A stretch of DNA of 64,000 nt from Ancylobacter pratisalsi (GCF_010669125.1 NZ_CP048630.1:2182001-2246000); one strand, 5' to 3'. Positions 7,792-17,777 are shown, counted from the stretch's first letter. Notes: generated from the letters alone by a model not told the origin. A program made the numbers and translations.

Positions 7792-10080
7792 ATGTCGGCC
7801 CTGAAGACCCGCTACCGCATTGATGGCATGGACTGCGCCTCGTGCGCCTCGAAGATCGACACGGCGGTCCGGCGGGTGAAGGGCGTGGCCGAGGTTTCGG
7901 TTTCGGTGACAGCAGGCACCATGACCATCGAGCATGACGGCGCGGACCTCGCCGTGCTTGAAAAGCGCGTCTCCGGTCTGGGCTACGGCATCGTACCGCT
8001 GGGAGCCCGTGCCGCGCCTGCCGGGGCATCTGGAGCCGCGCACGATCATGCGGCGCACGAACACGCCGGCCACGATCACGACCATGAGTCGTGTGGCGGG
8101 GACCACGACCACCATCACGACCACGGACACGAACATCCTCGTGCTGCCGCCACCGCGCCGGTGTCATCGGGCGGTGAGGATCACGCCCATTCCCACGCCG
8201 GGTTACCCGGCGACGGGCCGTGGTGGACGAGCGGCAAGGCGCGCCTCGCCCTTGTCTGTGGTGCTGCGCTCGTAGCCGCCTATGCCATCGGCCATTTTTT
8301 CCCCGTGCTCGATCCGTGGATCTTCATTGCTGCGCTGCTGATCGGCCTGGTGCCGATCGCACGGCGCGCGGTTATGGCGGCGTTGGCCGGCACGCCCTTC
8401 TCCATCGAGATGCTGATGACCATCGCGGCCGTCGGCGCGGTGATCATCGGTGCGTCGGAGGAGGCGGCGGCCGTTGTCTTCCTGTTCCTTGTCGGCGAAC
8501 TGCTCGAAGGCGTTGCCGCCGGGCGGGCGCGCGACAGCATCCGCTCGCTGACCGCACTGGTTCCCAAGACCGCCCGGCTGATCGAGAACGGCACCACCCG
8601 TGAGGTGCTGGCCGAAAGTCTCACCGTCGGTGCGGTTATCCTCGTGCGTCCCGGCGAACGCATTCCCGCTGACGGTGAAGTGCTTGAGGGTTCCGGTTCG
8701 GTCAACGAGGCGCCGGTCACCGGCGAGAGCGTGCCGGTCGCGAAGGTGAAGGGGGATGCGGTGTTTGCCGGCACGGTGAACGGGGAGGCCGCGCTTACCG
8801 TGCGCGCCACCACCGAGCCCTCCGACAACACCATTGCCCGCGTGGTGCGCCTGGTCGAGGAGGCGCAGGAGAGCAAGGCGCCGACGGAGCGGTTCATCGA
8901 CCGGTTCTCGCGCTGGTACACGCCTTTGGTGGTGGTTCTTGCCGCGCTGGTCGCCGTGCTGCCGCCGCTTGTTCTCAATGCGTCATGGGAGGAGTGGGTC
9001 TACAAGGGCCTGGCCATCCTGCTCATCGGGTGCCCCTGCGCGCTGGTTATTTCGACGCCGGCCGCCATTGCCGCCGGTCTGGCGTCCGGGGCGCGGCGCG
9101 GGCTTCTGATCAAGGGCGGCACAGTGCTGGAGACGCTGCGCCTCGTGACCCTGGTGGCGCTCGACAAGACCGGAACGCTGACCGAGGGCAAGCCCAAGGT
9201 GACGGATCTCGTCGCCTTTTCAGGCAGCGAGGTGGATCTGCTTCGCCGCGCTGCCGCGCTCGAGGCCGGGTCCACCCATCCGCTGGCGAACGCAATTCTC
9301 GCGGAAGCCGAAGCGCGCGGCGTCGTTCTTCCGGCCGTTCAGGACGCGGGGGCGTCGAGCGGCGAAGGGGTTGGCGGATTGGTGGAAGGAGCGGAGCTGT
9401 TTCTCGGCTCGCCCCGGGCCGCCGCCACGCGCGGAAATCTGACGGAGCCGCAGCGTGTCGCGATCGAGCGGCTGAACGATGACGGCAAGACCGTCGCGGT
9501 TCTGCTCGCCGATGGCAGGGTCGAGGGACTCATCGCCATGCGCGACGAACCGCGCGCCGACGCGGCAGAGGGGCTCGCACGGCTGGCGCAGGCGGGTATC
9601 CGCACGCTGATGTTGACGGGTGACAATGAGCGCACCGCCCGGGCCATTGGCGGCAATCTCGGCATCGAGGTCCGGGCCGGCCTGATGCCGGCAGACAAGC
9701 AGCGCATCATCACCGAGCAGAAGGCTGCCGGCGCCACGGTGGCCAAGGTCGGCGACGGCATCAACGACGCGCCCGCGCTTGCGGCGGCCGATGTCGGCAT
9801 CGCCATGGGCGGGGGCACCGACGTCGCGCTGGAGACAGCGGATGCCGCCGTGCTTCACGGCCGGGTCAGCGATGTCGCGGCCATGATCGATCTGTCGAAG
9901 GCGACCATGCGCAACATCCACCAGAACATCACCATCGCGCTGGGGCTGAAGGCGGTGTTCCTCGTCACCACCATTGCCGGCATCACAGGGCTCTGGCCGG
10001 CGATCCTGGCCGATACCGGCGCCACCGTCCTGGTGACGGCGAACGCGCTGCGGCTGCTGGGGCAGAAGGATCGCGGCTAG
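7792..10080 (+). CDS. zntA: Heavy-metal-translocating P-type ATPase (Zn2+/Cd2+/Pb2+ exporter)
   Basis: A 762-residue P1B-type ATPase that exports divalent soft metals across the inner membrane. An N-terminal HMA domain carries GMDCASC (C15, C18). A 17-histidine linker runs through residues 84-136. Transmembrane helices follow with the actuator TGES loop, the ion-binding C414-P-C416, the phosphorylated D458 in DKTGTLT, the nucleotide-domain STHPLA and the hinge GDGINDAPAL. The metal-binding Asp or Lys residues of the last helices were not checked. The ribosome site GAGGTGAG precedes ATG 7792. Expression is predicted from the MerR-type promoter just upstream. Copper is less likely because of the ZntR-like regulator. 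Confidence 0.93.
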   Translation: MSALKTRYRIDGMDCASCASKIDTAVRRVKGVAEVSVSVTAGTMTIEHDGADLAVLEKRVSGLGYGIVPLGARAAPAGASGAAHDHAAHEHAGHDHDHESCGGDHDHHHDHGHEHPRAAATAPVSSGGEDHAHSHAGLPGDGPWWTSGKARLALVCGAALVAAYAIGHFFPVLDPWIFIAALLIGLVPIARRAVMAALAGTPFSIEMLMTIAAVGAVIIGASEEAAAVVFLFLVGELLEGVAAGRARDSIRSLTALVPKTARLIENGTTREVLAESLTVGAVILVRPGERIPADGEVLEGSGSVNEAPVTGESVPVAKVKGDAVFAGTVNGEAALTVRATTEPSDNTIARVVRLVEEAQESKAPTERFIDRFSRWYTPLVVVLAALVAVLPPLVLNASWEEWVYKGLAILLIGCPCALVISTPAAIAAGLASGARRGLLIKGGTVLETLRLVTLVALDKTGTLTEGKPKVTDLVAFSGSEVDLLRRAAALEAGSTHPLANAILAEAEARGVVLPAVQDAGASSGEGVGGLVEGAELFLGSPRAAATRGNLTEPQRVAIERLNDDGKTVAVLLADGRVEGLIAMRDEPRADAAEGLARLAQAGIRTLMLTGDNERTARAIGGNLGIEVRAGLMPADKQRIITEQKAAGATVAKVGDGINDAPALAAADVGIAMGGGTDVALETADAAVLHGRVSDVAAMIDLSKATMRNIHQNITIALGLKAVFLVTTIAGITGLWPAILADTGATVLVTANALRLLGQKDRG

Positions 10081-10097
10081 GGCCGACCTCCCCTTCC

Positions 10098-10128
10098 GGG
10101 CAGGCGGCGCTCATCTAGCCGCCTGCCC
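10098..10128. terminator. Hairpin between convergent P-ATPase and argH genes
   Basis: GGGCAGGCGGC (10098-10108) pairs perfectly with GCCGCCTGCCC (10118-10128) around a 9-nt loop. It lies between two convergent stop codons, so it may terminate both transcripts. No T-tract follows on either strand, so it is not a canonical intrinsic terminator. Confidence 0.5.
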
Positions 10129-10160
10129 AGGCTTCCATTGTGCCCTTGTCAGGGTGGTGT

Positions 10161-11546
10161 TCAGCTCTTCGCGAGCTGCTTCAGCCAGCGCTTGGCCTGC
10201 GCGCGGACATTCTTCGGCGCGGTGCCGCCATAGGAGGTGCGGCTCGCCACCGACTTCGCCACCGAAAGCACCCCGAACACCTCTTCGGTGATGCGGGGCT
10301 CGACACTCTGCATCTCGGCGAGGGTCAGCTTGTGGAGCGGAGCGCCCTTGTCGGAGGCCAGCGCGACGATGCGTCCGGTAACGTGATGCGCCTCGCGGAA
10401 CGGCAGCCCGAGCACCCGCACCAGCCAGTCCGCCAGATCCGTGGCGGTGGAATAGCCGGAACCGGCCGCCGTCTTCATCTTCGCCTCGTCCGGCACCATG
10501 TCGCGGACCATGCCGGCGGTGGCGGCGATCATCAGCGACAGCGTGGAGAGGGCGTCGAAGGCGCCTTCCTTGTCTTCCTGCATATCCTTGGCGTAGGCGA
10601 GCGCGAGGCCCTTCATGACCATGAGCAGGCCGGAGAACGCACCGGCGATGCGCCCGATCTTGGCGCGCACCAGCTCGGCCGCGTCCGGGTTGCGCTTCTG
10701 CGGCATGATCGAGGAGCCGGTGGTGAAGCGGTCGGAGAGCTTGAGCAGGCCGGTCAGCGGCGAGGTCCAGATCACGATCTCTTCGGCGAAGCGCGAGAGG
10801 TGCATGGCGCAGATCGACGCCGCTGCCAGCGTCTCCAGCACGAAGTCGCGGTCGGACACCGAATCCAGCGAATTCGCAGTCGGGCGATCAAAGCCGAGAG
10901 CCGTTGCGGTGGCGAAACGATCAATCGGGAAGGACGTTCCCGCGAGCGCGGCGGCGCCCAGCGGGCATTCGTTTAGCCGGACGCGGGAATCGTGGAGCCG
11001 TCCGCGATCGCGCCCCAGCATCTCGACATAGGCCAGCAGATGGTGGCCGAAGGTCACGGGCTGCGCGGTTTGAAGATGCGTGAAGCCCGGCATCACCGTG
11101 CCGGAATGGATCAGTGCCTTCTCCGCCAGCGCCGACTGCAGGTCGCGCAGCTGGATGTCGAGCGTGTCGATCGTGTCACGGACATAGAGGCGGAAGTCGG
11201 TCGCGACCTGGTCATTGCGCGAGCGCGCGGTGTGCAGGCGGCCGGCCGACGTCCCGATCAGCGTGGCGAGGCGCGACTCCACATTCATGTGGATGTCCTC
11301 CAGCGCGCGTTGGAAGGTGAAATTGCCGGATTCGATCTCTGACAAGATCGTGTCTAGACCCGCGAGGATCTTTTCGGCATCAGCTGTGTCGATGATCCCC
11401 TGTGCCGCCAGCATCGAAGCATGCGCCTTCGAGCCAGCTATGTCCTGCGCGAACAGGCGCTGGTCGAATCCGATGGAGGCGTTTATCTCCTCCATGATCG
11501 CATCGGGACCGGTCTCGAAGCGGCCGCCCCACATCTTGTTGCTCAT
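10161..11546 (-). CDS. argH: Argininosuccinate lyase
   Basis: A 461-residue fumarase-superfamily enzyme that splits argininosuccinate to arginine and fumarate, the last step of arginine synthesis. It shows the superfamily signature [12 protein letters not shown] with the catalytic Ser loop, [12 protein letters not shown] and [14 protein letters not shown]. The start ATG at 11546 follows GGAG by about 10 nt. It diverges from tlpA with only 26 bp between start codons. In many Rhizobiales argH is followed by an LptM-like lipoprotein gene and lysA; here those two lie about 37 kb away. Confidence 0.97.
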   Translation of the reverse strand: MSNKMWGGRFETGPDAIMEEINASIGFDQRLFAQDIAGSKAHASMLAAQGIIDTADAEKILAGLDTILSEIESGNFTFQRALEDIHMNVESRLATLIGTSAGRLHTARSRNDQVATDFRLYVRDTIDTLDIQLRDLQSALAEKALIHSGTVMPGFTHLQTAQPVTFGHHLLAYVEMLGRDRGRLHDSRVRLNECPLGAAALAGTSFPIDRFATATALGFDRPTANSLDSVSDRDFVLETLAAASICAMHLSRFAEEIVIWTSPLTGLLKLSDRFTTGSSIMPQKRNPDAAELVRAKIGRIAGAFSGLLMVMKGLALAYAKDMQEDKEGAFDALSTLSLMIAATAGMVRDMVPDEAKMKTAAGSGYSTATDLADWLVRVLGLPFREAHHVTGRIVALASDKGAPLHKLTLAEMQSVEPRITEEVFGVLSVAKSVASRTSYGGTAPKNVRAQAKRWLKQLAKS

Positions 11547-11572
11547 GCTGACTTTTCTCCGCGAGGACGGTC

Positions 11573-12343
11573 ATGACCGAACGACCTGAGGACAACCCGC
11601 CCGCCGCAATGCCGGCTGACGAGCCGGGCAAGGCCCGCCCCAAAGGCCGTGTTGCCCTGATCCTGGCGGCCGCCATCATCCTCGGCGCGGCCGCTGGCCT
11701 GGCAGGCGTATACGGGATCGGAGGCGGAACGCGCAACGTGGTTGCGACAGCTCCGGTCTCAACGGCCCCGGCTTCGGGCGGTGACGCGGCCTGCGCGGCG
11801 GCGAGCGAAACCGGCCGACGTATCGCTGATCTCGCCACCGGCGACCTCGCCGCCTTCGCCCCGACGCTCAAGCCGACCCGCATTCCCGACCTCGCCTTTC
11901 TCGACCCGCAGGGTGAGACCACGCGGCTGGCGGCGGTCGGGGGCGACGGGTTGAAGCTCGTCAATGTCTGGGCCACCTGGTGCGTACCCTGCCGCAAGGA
12001 GATGCCGGCGCTGGACCAGCTTCAGCGCGAACTCGGCAGTCGCGAGGGCGACGGCAAGGATTTCGAGGTGGTCGCGATCAACATCGATACGCGCGACCCG
12101 GAGAAGCCGAAAACCTTCATGGCAGAGACCGGCATTCACGACCTCGCGCTCTACACCGATCCCAAGGCCAAGAGCTTCCAGGATCTGCGCGCGGTGGGGC
12201 GCGGCTTCGGCCTGCCGACCACGATGCTGATCGATGCGCAGGGCTGCGAGATCGGCCATATCGCCGGTCCGGCGGAATGGGCGGGGCCGGATGCGCTGGC
12301 GCTGATCCGCGCCGCGCTGGCGGATGGCGCCCGGAAGCCGTAG
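11573..12343 (+). CDS. tlpA: TlpA-family membrane-anchored thiol:disulfide oxidoreductase
   Basis: A 256-residue periplasmic thioredoxin-like protein. The cytoplasmic tail (~1-22) is followed by one hydrophobic anchor (~24-46), and the thioredoxin fold begins around residue 100 with active site C137-V-P-C140 in WATWCVPCRKEMPALDQL. TlpA keeps cysteines reduced, classically for cytochrome oxidase maturation. Two further cysteines (GGDAACAAASE near residue 67 and QGCEIGH near 223) match the extra pair known in alphaproteobacterial TlpA. A GAGGAC site precedes the start. It is divergent from argH, the usual arrangement in rhizobia. Confidence 0.92.
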   Translation: MTERPEDNPPAAMPADEPGKARPKGRVALILAAAIILGAAAGLAGVYGIGGGTRNVVATAPVSTAPASGGDAACAAASETGRRIADLATGDLAAFAPTLKPTRIPDLAFLDPQGETTRLAAVGGDGLKLVNVWATWCVPCRKEMPALDQLQRELGSREGDGKDFEVVAINIDTRDPEKPKTFMAETGIHDLALYTDPKAKSFQDLRAVGRGFGLPTTMLIDAQGCEIGHIAGPAEWAGPDALALIRAALADGARKP

Positions 12344-12445
12344 CCGGCGACGGCGGCGCTTTCACCACTCGCCGGCGGGCGGTTTCGGGTAGCGGGTGAA
12401 CCCGGGAAGGTCTATGCCCCGCTTCCCTGCCGCAGGAGCCGTACC

Positions 12446-13417
12446 ATGTCCATGTCGCAAACCGCCCCTTCGTCCGCCGGCAATGGCGCTGCCGGTGTCG
12501 GGCGGCCGCAGCCGATGGCGACGGCCGACTGGCTCTCCCTGGGGCTGCTGTCGCTGATCTGGGGCGGTTCATTCTTCTTCGGCAAGATCGCGATCGCCGA
12601 AGTGCCGCCGCTTACCATGGTGCTGGCGCGGGTCGCGATCGGCGCGGCGGCGCTGTTCGTCATCGCGCGCCTCAGCGGGGTGCGTGTGAATCTGAGCCCG
12701 GCGCTGGCGGCACGCTTTGCGGTATTGGCGATGCTTGCCAATATCATCCCGTTCGGGCTCATCGCCTGGTCGCAGCAACACCTTCCCAGCGGCCTATCCT
12801 CGATTCTCAATGCCGCGACGCCGTTGTTCACGGTGCTGGTGGCGCAGGCCTTCACGCGGGATGAGAAACTCACGACCGGCAAGCTGGTCGGCGTGGCGCT
12901 CGGCTTCGCGGGTGTCGCGGTGATGATGGGGCCGGCGCTGCTCGGCCAGCTTGGCGGGCACCAGCTTCCCGCCCAGCTCGCGGCGATCGGCGCCACGATT
13001 TCCTATGGCTTTGCCGCGGTCTATGCCCGCCGCTTCCGCCAGATTCCCCCGCTCGGAGTCGCTCTGTTGCAGCTCGCCACCTCAAGCGTGCTGCTGCTGC
13101 CGCTGGTCGCTATCCTGGAACGGCCCTGGTTGCTGCCGATGCCCTCGCCGACGGTCTGGGGCGCGCTGATCGGGCTCGGCGTGCTGTCGACCGGCCTCGC
13201 CTTCATCCTCTATTTCCGCATCGTGGCACGGAATGGGGCGACCAATATCTCGCTGGTCACCTTCCTGGTCCCGGTGAGCGCGATTCTGCTTGGTGCGGTG
13301 TTTCTTGGCGAGGCGCTGGAGCCGCGCGAACTCGCCGGCTTCGGGCTGATCGGGCTCGGTCTTGCGGCTATTGATGGCCGGCTGGCGCGGTGGATCGCCG
13401 GGGCCGTCAGCCGCTAG
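12446..13417 (+). CDS. EamA/DMT-family transporter
   Basis: A 323-residue inner-membrane protein with two EamA repeats, about ten hydrophobic segments, beginning near residue 28 (WLSLGLLSLIWGGSFFFGKIAI). The family exports metabolites such as amino acids or nucleotide precursors by drug/metabolite-transporter mechanisms. The first repeat spans ~28-155, the second ~170-315. A clean AGGAG lies 8 nt before the ATG. It stands alone between tlpA and the convergent hbd gene. The substrate cannot be inferred. Confidence 0.87.
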   Translation: MSMSQTAPSSAGNGAAGVGRPQPMATADWLSLGLLSLIWGGSFFFGKIAIAEVPPLTMVLARVAIGAAALFVIARLSGVRVNLSPALAARFAVLAMLANIIPFGLIAWSQQHLPSGLSSILNAATPLFTVLVAQAFTRDEKLTTGKLVGVALGFAGVAVMMGPALLGQLGGHQLPAQLAAIGATISYGFAAVYARRFRQIPPLGVALLQLATSSVLLLPLVAILERPWLLPMPSPTVWGALIGLGVLSTGLAFILYFRIVARNGATNISLVTFLVPVSAILLGAVFLGEALEPRELAGFGLIGLGLAAIDGRLARWIAGAVSR

Positions 13418-13460
13418 AGGGCAGTGCGGGCGTTGCCGGGCGGGAGGCCTGAAACGCAAA

Positions 13461-13481
13461 TGGCCGGGACGAGCCCGGCCA
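13461..13481 (-). terminator. Terminator-like hairpin after the 3-hydroxybutyryl-CoA dehydrogenase gene
   Basis: TGGCCGGG (13461-13468) pairs with CCCGGCCA (13474-13481) with a 5-nt loop. Read on the minus strand the stem runs into a T-rich stretch (complement of 13452-13460), which fits termination of the etf-hbd transcript. The same stem could also stop the convergent EamA transcript. Confidence 0.6.
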
Positions 13482-13512
13482 TGGGTGCATCAGAGAGCGT
13501 GCGTGCCGGGCG

Positions 13513-14394
13513 TTACCGCGTCGGCACCGGCTTCTCGCCGCGATAGTCATAGAAGCCGCGCTGGGTCTTGCGACCGAGCCAGCCGGCCTCGACATATTTC
13601 ACCAGCAGGGGGCAAGGGCGATACTTGGAATCGGCCAGTCCCTCATGGAGCACCTGCATGATCGACAGGCAGGTGTCGAGGCCGATGAAATCGGCCAGCT
13701 GCAGCGGGCCCATCGGGTGGTTGGCGCCCAGGCGCATCGCGGTGTCGATGGCGTCCACCGAGCCAACGCCCTCATAGAGCGTGTAGATCGCCTCGTTGAT
13801 CATCGGCAGCAGGATGCGGTTGACCATGAAAGCGGGGAAATCCTCCGCCACCGCATAGGTCTTGCCCAGCCGCGTGACGAAGCCCTTGGACAGCTCGAAC
13901 GTTTCATCCTCGGTGGCAATGCCGCGCACCAGCTCGACGAGCTGCATCAGCGGCACCGGGTTCATGAAATGAATGCCGATGAAGCGCTCCGGCCGGTCGG
14001 TCGAGGCGGCGAGGCGGGTGATCGAGATCGAGGACGTGTTGGTGGCGAGGATGGTCTCGGGCTTCAGGAACGGGCAGACGCCGGAGAAGATCTTGCGCTT
14101 GATCTCCTCCTTCTCGACGGCGGCCTCGATCAGCAGGTCGACATCGGCGAGGTCCGCGGACTGGTCGGTGCCGTGGATACGCGCCAGCGCGGCCTGCTTC
14201 TCTTCCTCGGAGTAGAGGCCCTTGGAGACCTGGCGAACCATGTTGCCATTGATGGTGGCCAGGCCCGACTTGATGCGGTCGCTCTGGAGATCGTTCAGCA
14301 CGACATTGTAGCCGGCAAGCGCGCACACATGCGCAATGCCGTTGCCCATCTGTCCAGCGCCGATGATGCCGACGCTCTTGATCTCGAAAGCCAT
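13513..14394 (-). CDS. hbd: 3-hydroxybutyryl-CoA dehydrogenase
   Basis: A 293-residue NAD(P)-dependent hydroxyacyl-CoA dehydrogenase. The Rossmann motif IGAGQMGNGIAH starts at residue ~10, and the catalytic and substrate segments are NTSSISITRLAA, HFMNPVPLMQLVEL and a C-terminal domain with GANHPMGPLQLADFIGLD. It interconverts (S)-3-hydroxybutyryl-CoA and acetoacetyl-CoA in fatty-acid and butanoate metabolism. It lies 83 bp downstream of etfA in the same orientation, so it is probably cotranscribed with the electron-transfer flavoprotein that accepts electrons from acyl-CoA dehydrogenases. Confidence 0.95.
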   Translation of the reverse strand: MAFEIKSVGIIGAGQMGNGIAHVCALAGYNVVLNDLQSDRIKSGLATINGNMVRQVSKGLYSEEEKQAALARIHGTDQSADLADVDLLIEAAVEKEEIKRKIFSGVCPFLKPETILATNTSSISITRLAASTDRPERFIGIHFMNPVPLMQLVELVRGIATEDETFELSKGFVTRLGKTYAVAEDFPAFMVNRILLPMINEAIYTLYEGVGSVDAIDTAMRLGANHPMGPLQLADFIGLDTCLSIMQVLHEGLADSKYRPCPLLVKYVEAGWLGRKTQRGFYDYRGEKPVPTR

Positions 14395-14477
14395 GGTTGA
14401 GCCTGCCCCGCCTGGTCTGTCCGTCAGTTCCCGCTGCCGGCACCGTCCGTGTCGACGGTGCCGAGTATAGAGCGCTG

Positions 14478-15422
14478 TCAGCCTTTTGCCTTAGCTAATT
14501 CGGCGGTGAGTTCGGGAACGATCTGGAACAGGTCGCCCACCATGCCGTAATCGGCCACCTGGAAGATGGGGGCTTCCTCGTCCTTGTTGATCGCCACGAT
14601 CACCTTGGAATCCTTCATTCCCGCCAGATGCTGGATGGCGCCGGAAATGCCGACCGCGACGTAGAGATCGGGAGCCACGACCTTGCCGGTCTGGCCGACC
14701 TGCCAGTCATTGGGCGCGTAGCCGGCATCCACCGCCGCGCGCGAAGCGCCCACTGCCGCGCCGAGCGTGTCGGCCAGCGGCTCGATGACCTTGGCGAAGT
14801 TTTCGGACGAACCGACCGCCCGCCCGCCGGAGACGATGATCCGGGCCGCGGTCAGCTCGGGACGCTCGCTCGCCGCGATCTCTTGGCCGACGAAGCGCGT
14901 GCCCGCCGCCGCCGACCCGGCCTCGACGGCGCGGAGTGGCGCGCTCGCGCCCTCGCCTGCCGCCGCGAAGGACGAGGTGCGGATGGTCAGAACCTTCTTC
15001 GCCTCGTCCGAGCGCACCCGCTGGATCGCGTTGCCGGCATAGATCGGCCGGTCGAACGTGTCGGGCGCGACGATGGCGATGACGTCGGAGACCTGCATGA
15101 CGTCCAGCAGCGCGGCGATGCGCGGCATCACGCTCTTCCACACCGAGGTGGAGGGGGCCACCAGCGCGTCATAGCTGCCCGCCAGAGCGACGCCGAGCGC
15201 GGCGACCGGCTCGGCAAGGCGATGGGCGTATTCCGGCGCGTCGGCGACCAGCACCTCGTCGACGCCGTCGAGCCTGGCGGCGGCCTCGGCGGCGGCCTGG
15301 CAGCCGGCACCGACGACAAGAACATGCACCGGGGCGCCGATCGCCTTCGCCGCGCTCAGGGCGCGGGCGGTGACGGGGTTGAGGCTGGCATCGTCATGTT
15401 CGGCAAAGAGCAGCGTCGCCAT
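14478..15422 (-). CDS. etfA: Electron transfer flavoprotein alpha subunit
   Basis: A 314-residue FixB/EtfA protein. The N-terminal half starts [10 protein letters not shown]. The FAD-binding C-terminal domain carries the motifs [30 protein letters not shown] and [21 protein letters not shown]. With EtfB it carries electrons from acyl-CoA and related dehydrogenases to ETF-quinone oxidoreductase. The start is placed at 15422, only 2 nt after the etfB stop, which indicates translational coupling; an upstream frame extension runs inside etfB and is spurious. Confidence 0.96.
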   Translation of the reverse strand: MATLLFAEHDDASLNPVTARALSAAKAIGAPVHVLVVGAGCQAAAEAAARLDGVDEVLVADAPEYAHRLAEPVAALGVALAGSYDALVAPSTSVWKSVMPRIAALLDVMQVSDVIAIVAPDTFDRPIYAGNAIQRVRSDEAKKVLTIRTSSFAAAGEGASAPLRAVEAGSAAAGTRFVGQEIAASERPELTAARIIVSGGRAVGSSENFAKVIEPLADTLGAAVGASRAAVDAGYAPNDWQVGQTGKVVAPDLYVAVGISGAIQHLAGMKDSKVIVAINKDEEAPIFQVADYGMVGDLFQIVPELTAELAKAKG

Positions 15423-15424
15423 GT

Positions 15425-16174
15425 TCAGAGCACTCCCGACTGCTTGAGATCGCCGACGAGTTCGGCGACCGAGGTCACCTTCTTGCCGGCGGTGCGGCTG
15501 GTCGGTTCGGTGGTGGACAGCACGACGAGGCGGGGGGTGAGGTCGATGCCCCACTCGGCCGGCGTCTTCTCCGCGATCGGCTTCTTCTTGGCCTTCATGA
15601 TATTGGGCAGGCTGGCATAGCGCGGTTCGTTAAGTCGCAGATCCGTGGTCAGCACCGCCGGCAGGTCGAGGCTGACCGTCTGAAGGCCGCCGTCGATCTC
15701 GCGGGTGACGTCCACCGTTCCCTCGCCGACGACGACCTTGGAGGCAAAGGTCGCCTGCGGCCAGCCCAGCAGCGCCGAAAGCATCTGGCCGGTCTGGTTG
15801 CAGTCGTCGTCGATCGCCTGCTTGCCGAGAATGACGAGGCCGGGCGCCTCCTCCTCGACCAGCTTCTTCAGGATCTTGGCGATGGTGAGCGGCTCGATGC
15901 CGGCCTCGTCGGTCTTCACCCAGATGCCCCGATCGGCGCCCATGGCGAGAGCGGTGCGGATGGTCTCGTCGGTCTTGGCCGGCCCCACCGAGACGGCGAT
16001 GACTTCGCTCGCCTTGCCGGCTTCCTTCAGCCGCAACGCCTCTTCGACGGCTATCTCGTCGAAGGGGTTCATCGACATCTTGATATTGGTGAGTTCCACG
16101 CCGGAACCGTCCGGCTTCACGCGGATCTTCACATTGTAGTCGACCACCCGCTTCACGGGCACCAGTATCTTCAT
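15425..16174 (-). CDS. etfB: Electron transfer flavoprotein beta subunit
   Basis: A 249-residue EtfB/FixA protein with the typical start [17 protein letters not shown], the AMP-binding-region motif [17 protein letters not shown] and the beta-subunit signature in [20 protein letters not shown]. It forms the heterodimer with EtfA. The ATG at 16174 is preferred over an in-frame GTG two codons upstream because of family alignment and the GGGGGA site. It is followed immediately by etfA. The ~190-bp gap up to the upstream rhomboid gene probably contains its own promoter. Confidence 0.96.
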   Translation of the reverse strand: MKILVPVKRVVDYNVKIRVKPDGSGVELTNIKMSMNPFDEIAVEEALRLKEAGKASEVIAVSVGPAKTDETIRTALAMGADRGIWVKTDEAGIEPLTIAKILKKLVEEEAPGLVILGKQAIDDDCNQTGQMLSALLGWPQATFASKVVVGEGTVDVTREIDGGLQTVSLDLPAVLTTDLRLNEPRYASLPNIMKAKKKPIAEKTPAEWGIDLTPRLVVLSTTEPTSRTAGKKVTSVAELVGDLKQSGVL

Positions 16175-16367
16175 CACCACATCCCCCGCCCCACGTGCCG
16201 CTCAAGGGCCGTGCCGGGCAGCCGCATTTCGAAGATGGCGATGCCGCCCCAAGGCCGGAAGGCGGTCCGGGCGTGGCATCAGCCCGCGGAAAACGCCCGG
16301 AAACTATGGATCGACCCCTGCCCTGTCAACGTATCGCCCACCCGTCAAAAGGTGGAGGGCGGCGCGT

Positions 16368-17087
16368 TCAGACCGGCGGTGTTCCTTCCGGCGTGCCGTC
16401 GCGGGTCGTAACCCACAGCGGTACGCCCTTTCGGCGCATGAACACCACGAGCACGGCTCCCGCCACAAGGCCGCCAATATGCGCCCACCAGGCGGTTTCC
16501 TGGTCGGTCGTGGTGGCCAGGCTCCAGAGCTGAAAGCCGATCCACGCGCCGAGCGGCCAGGCTGCGGGCACCCGCAGCGGCACGCGCAGGAACATCAGTA
16601 CCCAGATCCGGACATTGGGGTGGAGCATAAGATAGGCGCCCACGAGCCCCGATACGCCGGCCGAGGCACCGACGAGCGGCGAGGCCGAATCAGGCATGGC
16701 CAGCGAATGGGTGAGACCCCCCGCGACCCCGCACAGCAGGTAGAAGGCAAGGAAGCGCACATGGCCCAGCGCGTCTTCCACGTTGTCGCCGAACACCCAG
16801 AGGAAGGCCATGTTGCCGATGAGATGCAGCCAGCCGCCGTGCAGGAACATGTAGGTGACCAGCGTCAGCTCGGAGGGCAGACGCACATATTCGGCGGGCA
16901 GCACGGCGGTGTGGTTCACCACCACCGGAATGACGCCATAGCCAAAGGCGGAGGGCACGTCGATCTCGGCCTGGTAGCCGTGCTGGAAAAGAACGAAGAC
17001 CAGTATGTTGGCCGCGATCAGCCCCCAGGTCACATAGGCGTGGGTGATGCCTTCCAGCGGGTTGTCATCATTGATGGGCAGCAGCAT
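16368..17087 (-). CDS. Rhomboid-family intramembrane serine protease
   Basis: A 239-residue polytopic membrane protein of the rhomboid family, which cleaves transmembrane substrates within the bilayer. It has the loop-1 region and the MFLHGGWLHLIGNMAFLWVFG segment with the conserved HxxxN pair. The nucleophile Ser is in GASAGVSGLVGAYL and the catalytic His in AHIGGLVAGAVL. It starts 12 nt after the stop of the cobalamin adenosyltransferase gene, pointing to one operon. The physiological substrate is unknown. Confidence 0.92.
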   Translation of the reverse strand: MLLPINDDNPLEGITHAYVTWGLIAANILVFVLFQHGYQAEIDVPSAFGYGVIPVVVNHTAVLPAEYVRLPSELTLVTYMFLHGGWLHLIGNMAFLWVFGDNVEDALGHVRFLAFYLLCGVAGGLTHSLAMPDSASPLVGASAGVSGLVGAYLMLHPNVRIWVLMFLRVPLRVPAAWPLGAWIGFQLWSLATTTDQETAWWAHIGGLVAGAVLVVFMRRKGVPLWVTTRDGTPEGTPPV

Positions 17088-17099
17088 GGCGCGCGCGCC

Positions 17100-17777
17100 T
17101 CACTCGCCCCTTCCTGCTGCCGGCACCCACAGCACGTCACCCGGCGATGATCCGCCAGCGCGGGCATTCGCCACCCGGCTCATGACGAAAAGCAGGTCCG
17201 ACAGGCGGTTCAGGTAGGTCACCGCAGTCGGGGACACGACCTCGCCCGGGCTCTGCGCGAGTTCGACGACCATGCGCTCGGCGCGCCGGCACACGGTGCG
17301 CGCGACATGCAGATGCGCGGCCGCCGGGGTACCCGCCGGCAGTACGAACGAGCGTAGCGGCTTCAGCGAAGCATTGAGCAGGTCGATGTCGCGCTCCAGC
17401 TTGTCCACTTGCGTGGCGACGATGCGCAGCGGTTCGTAATCCAGCGTCTCGCCGGTGTCGGGGGTGGCGAGGTCGGCGCCGAGGTCGAACAGGTCATTCT
17501 GGACCCGCGCCAGCATGGCGTCGATGTCGGCGAACACGCCCTGGGCGAGCATGGTCTCGATGGGGTTGGCGGCAAAGGCGGCCTTGGCGATCGCTTCCTC
17601 GGCGGGACCCGAGCCCGCGCCGGTGTGCAGCCGCGCCACGCCAATCACGGCGTTGGTCTCGTCCACCGTGCCGTAGGCGCTCACGCGCAGGTCGTATTTG
17701 GCCCGTCGCTCGCCGGTGCCGAGCGCGGTCGTGCCATCGTCGCCGGTGCGGGTGTAGATGCGGTTGAGGACCACCAT
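17100..17777 (-). CDS. Cob(I)alamin (cob(I)yrinic acid a,c-diamide) adenosyltransferase, PduO type
   Basis: A 225-residue PduO-type enzyme that transfers adenosyl from ATP to corrinoid cobalt to give adenosylcobalamin. The ATP-binding N-terminus is VVLNRIYTRTGDDGTTALG, and the trimer/active-site motif is FVLPAGTPAAAHLHVARTVCRRAER. Compared with typical proteins (~190 residues) it has a ~30-residue insertion around residues 55-85 (AEEAIAKAAFAANPIETMLAQGVFADI). The start is set at 17777 where the family begins; an upstream in-frame extension is non-homologous. It lies 26 nt after the HIG1-like gene and 12 nt before rhomboid. Confidence 0.92.
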   Translation of the reverse strand: MVVLNRIYTRTGDDGTTALGTGERRAKYDLRVSAYGTVDETNAVIGVARLHTGAGSGPAEEAIAKAAFAANPIETMLAQGVFADIDAMLARVQNDLFDLGADLATPDTGETLDYEPLRIVATQVDKLERDIDLLNASLKPLRSFVLPAGTPAAAHLHVARTVCRRAERMVVELAQSPGEVVSPTAVTYLNRLSDLLFVMSRVANARAGGSSPGDVLWVPAAGRGE

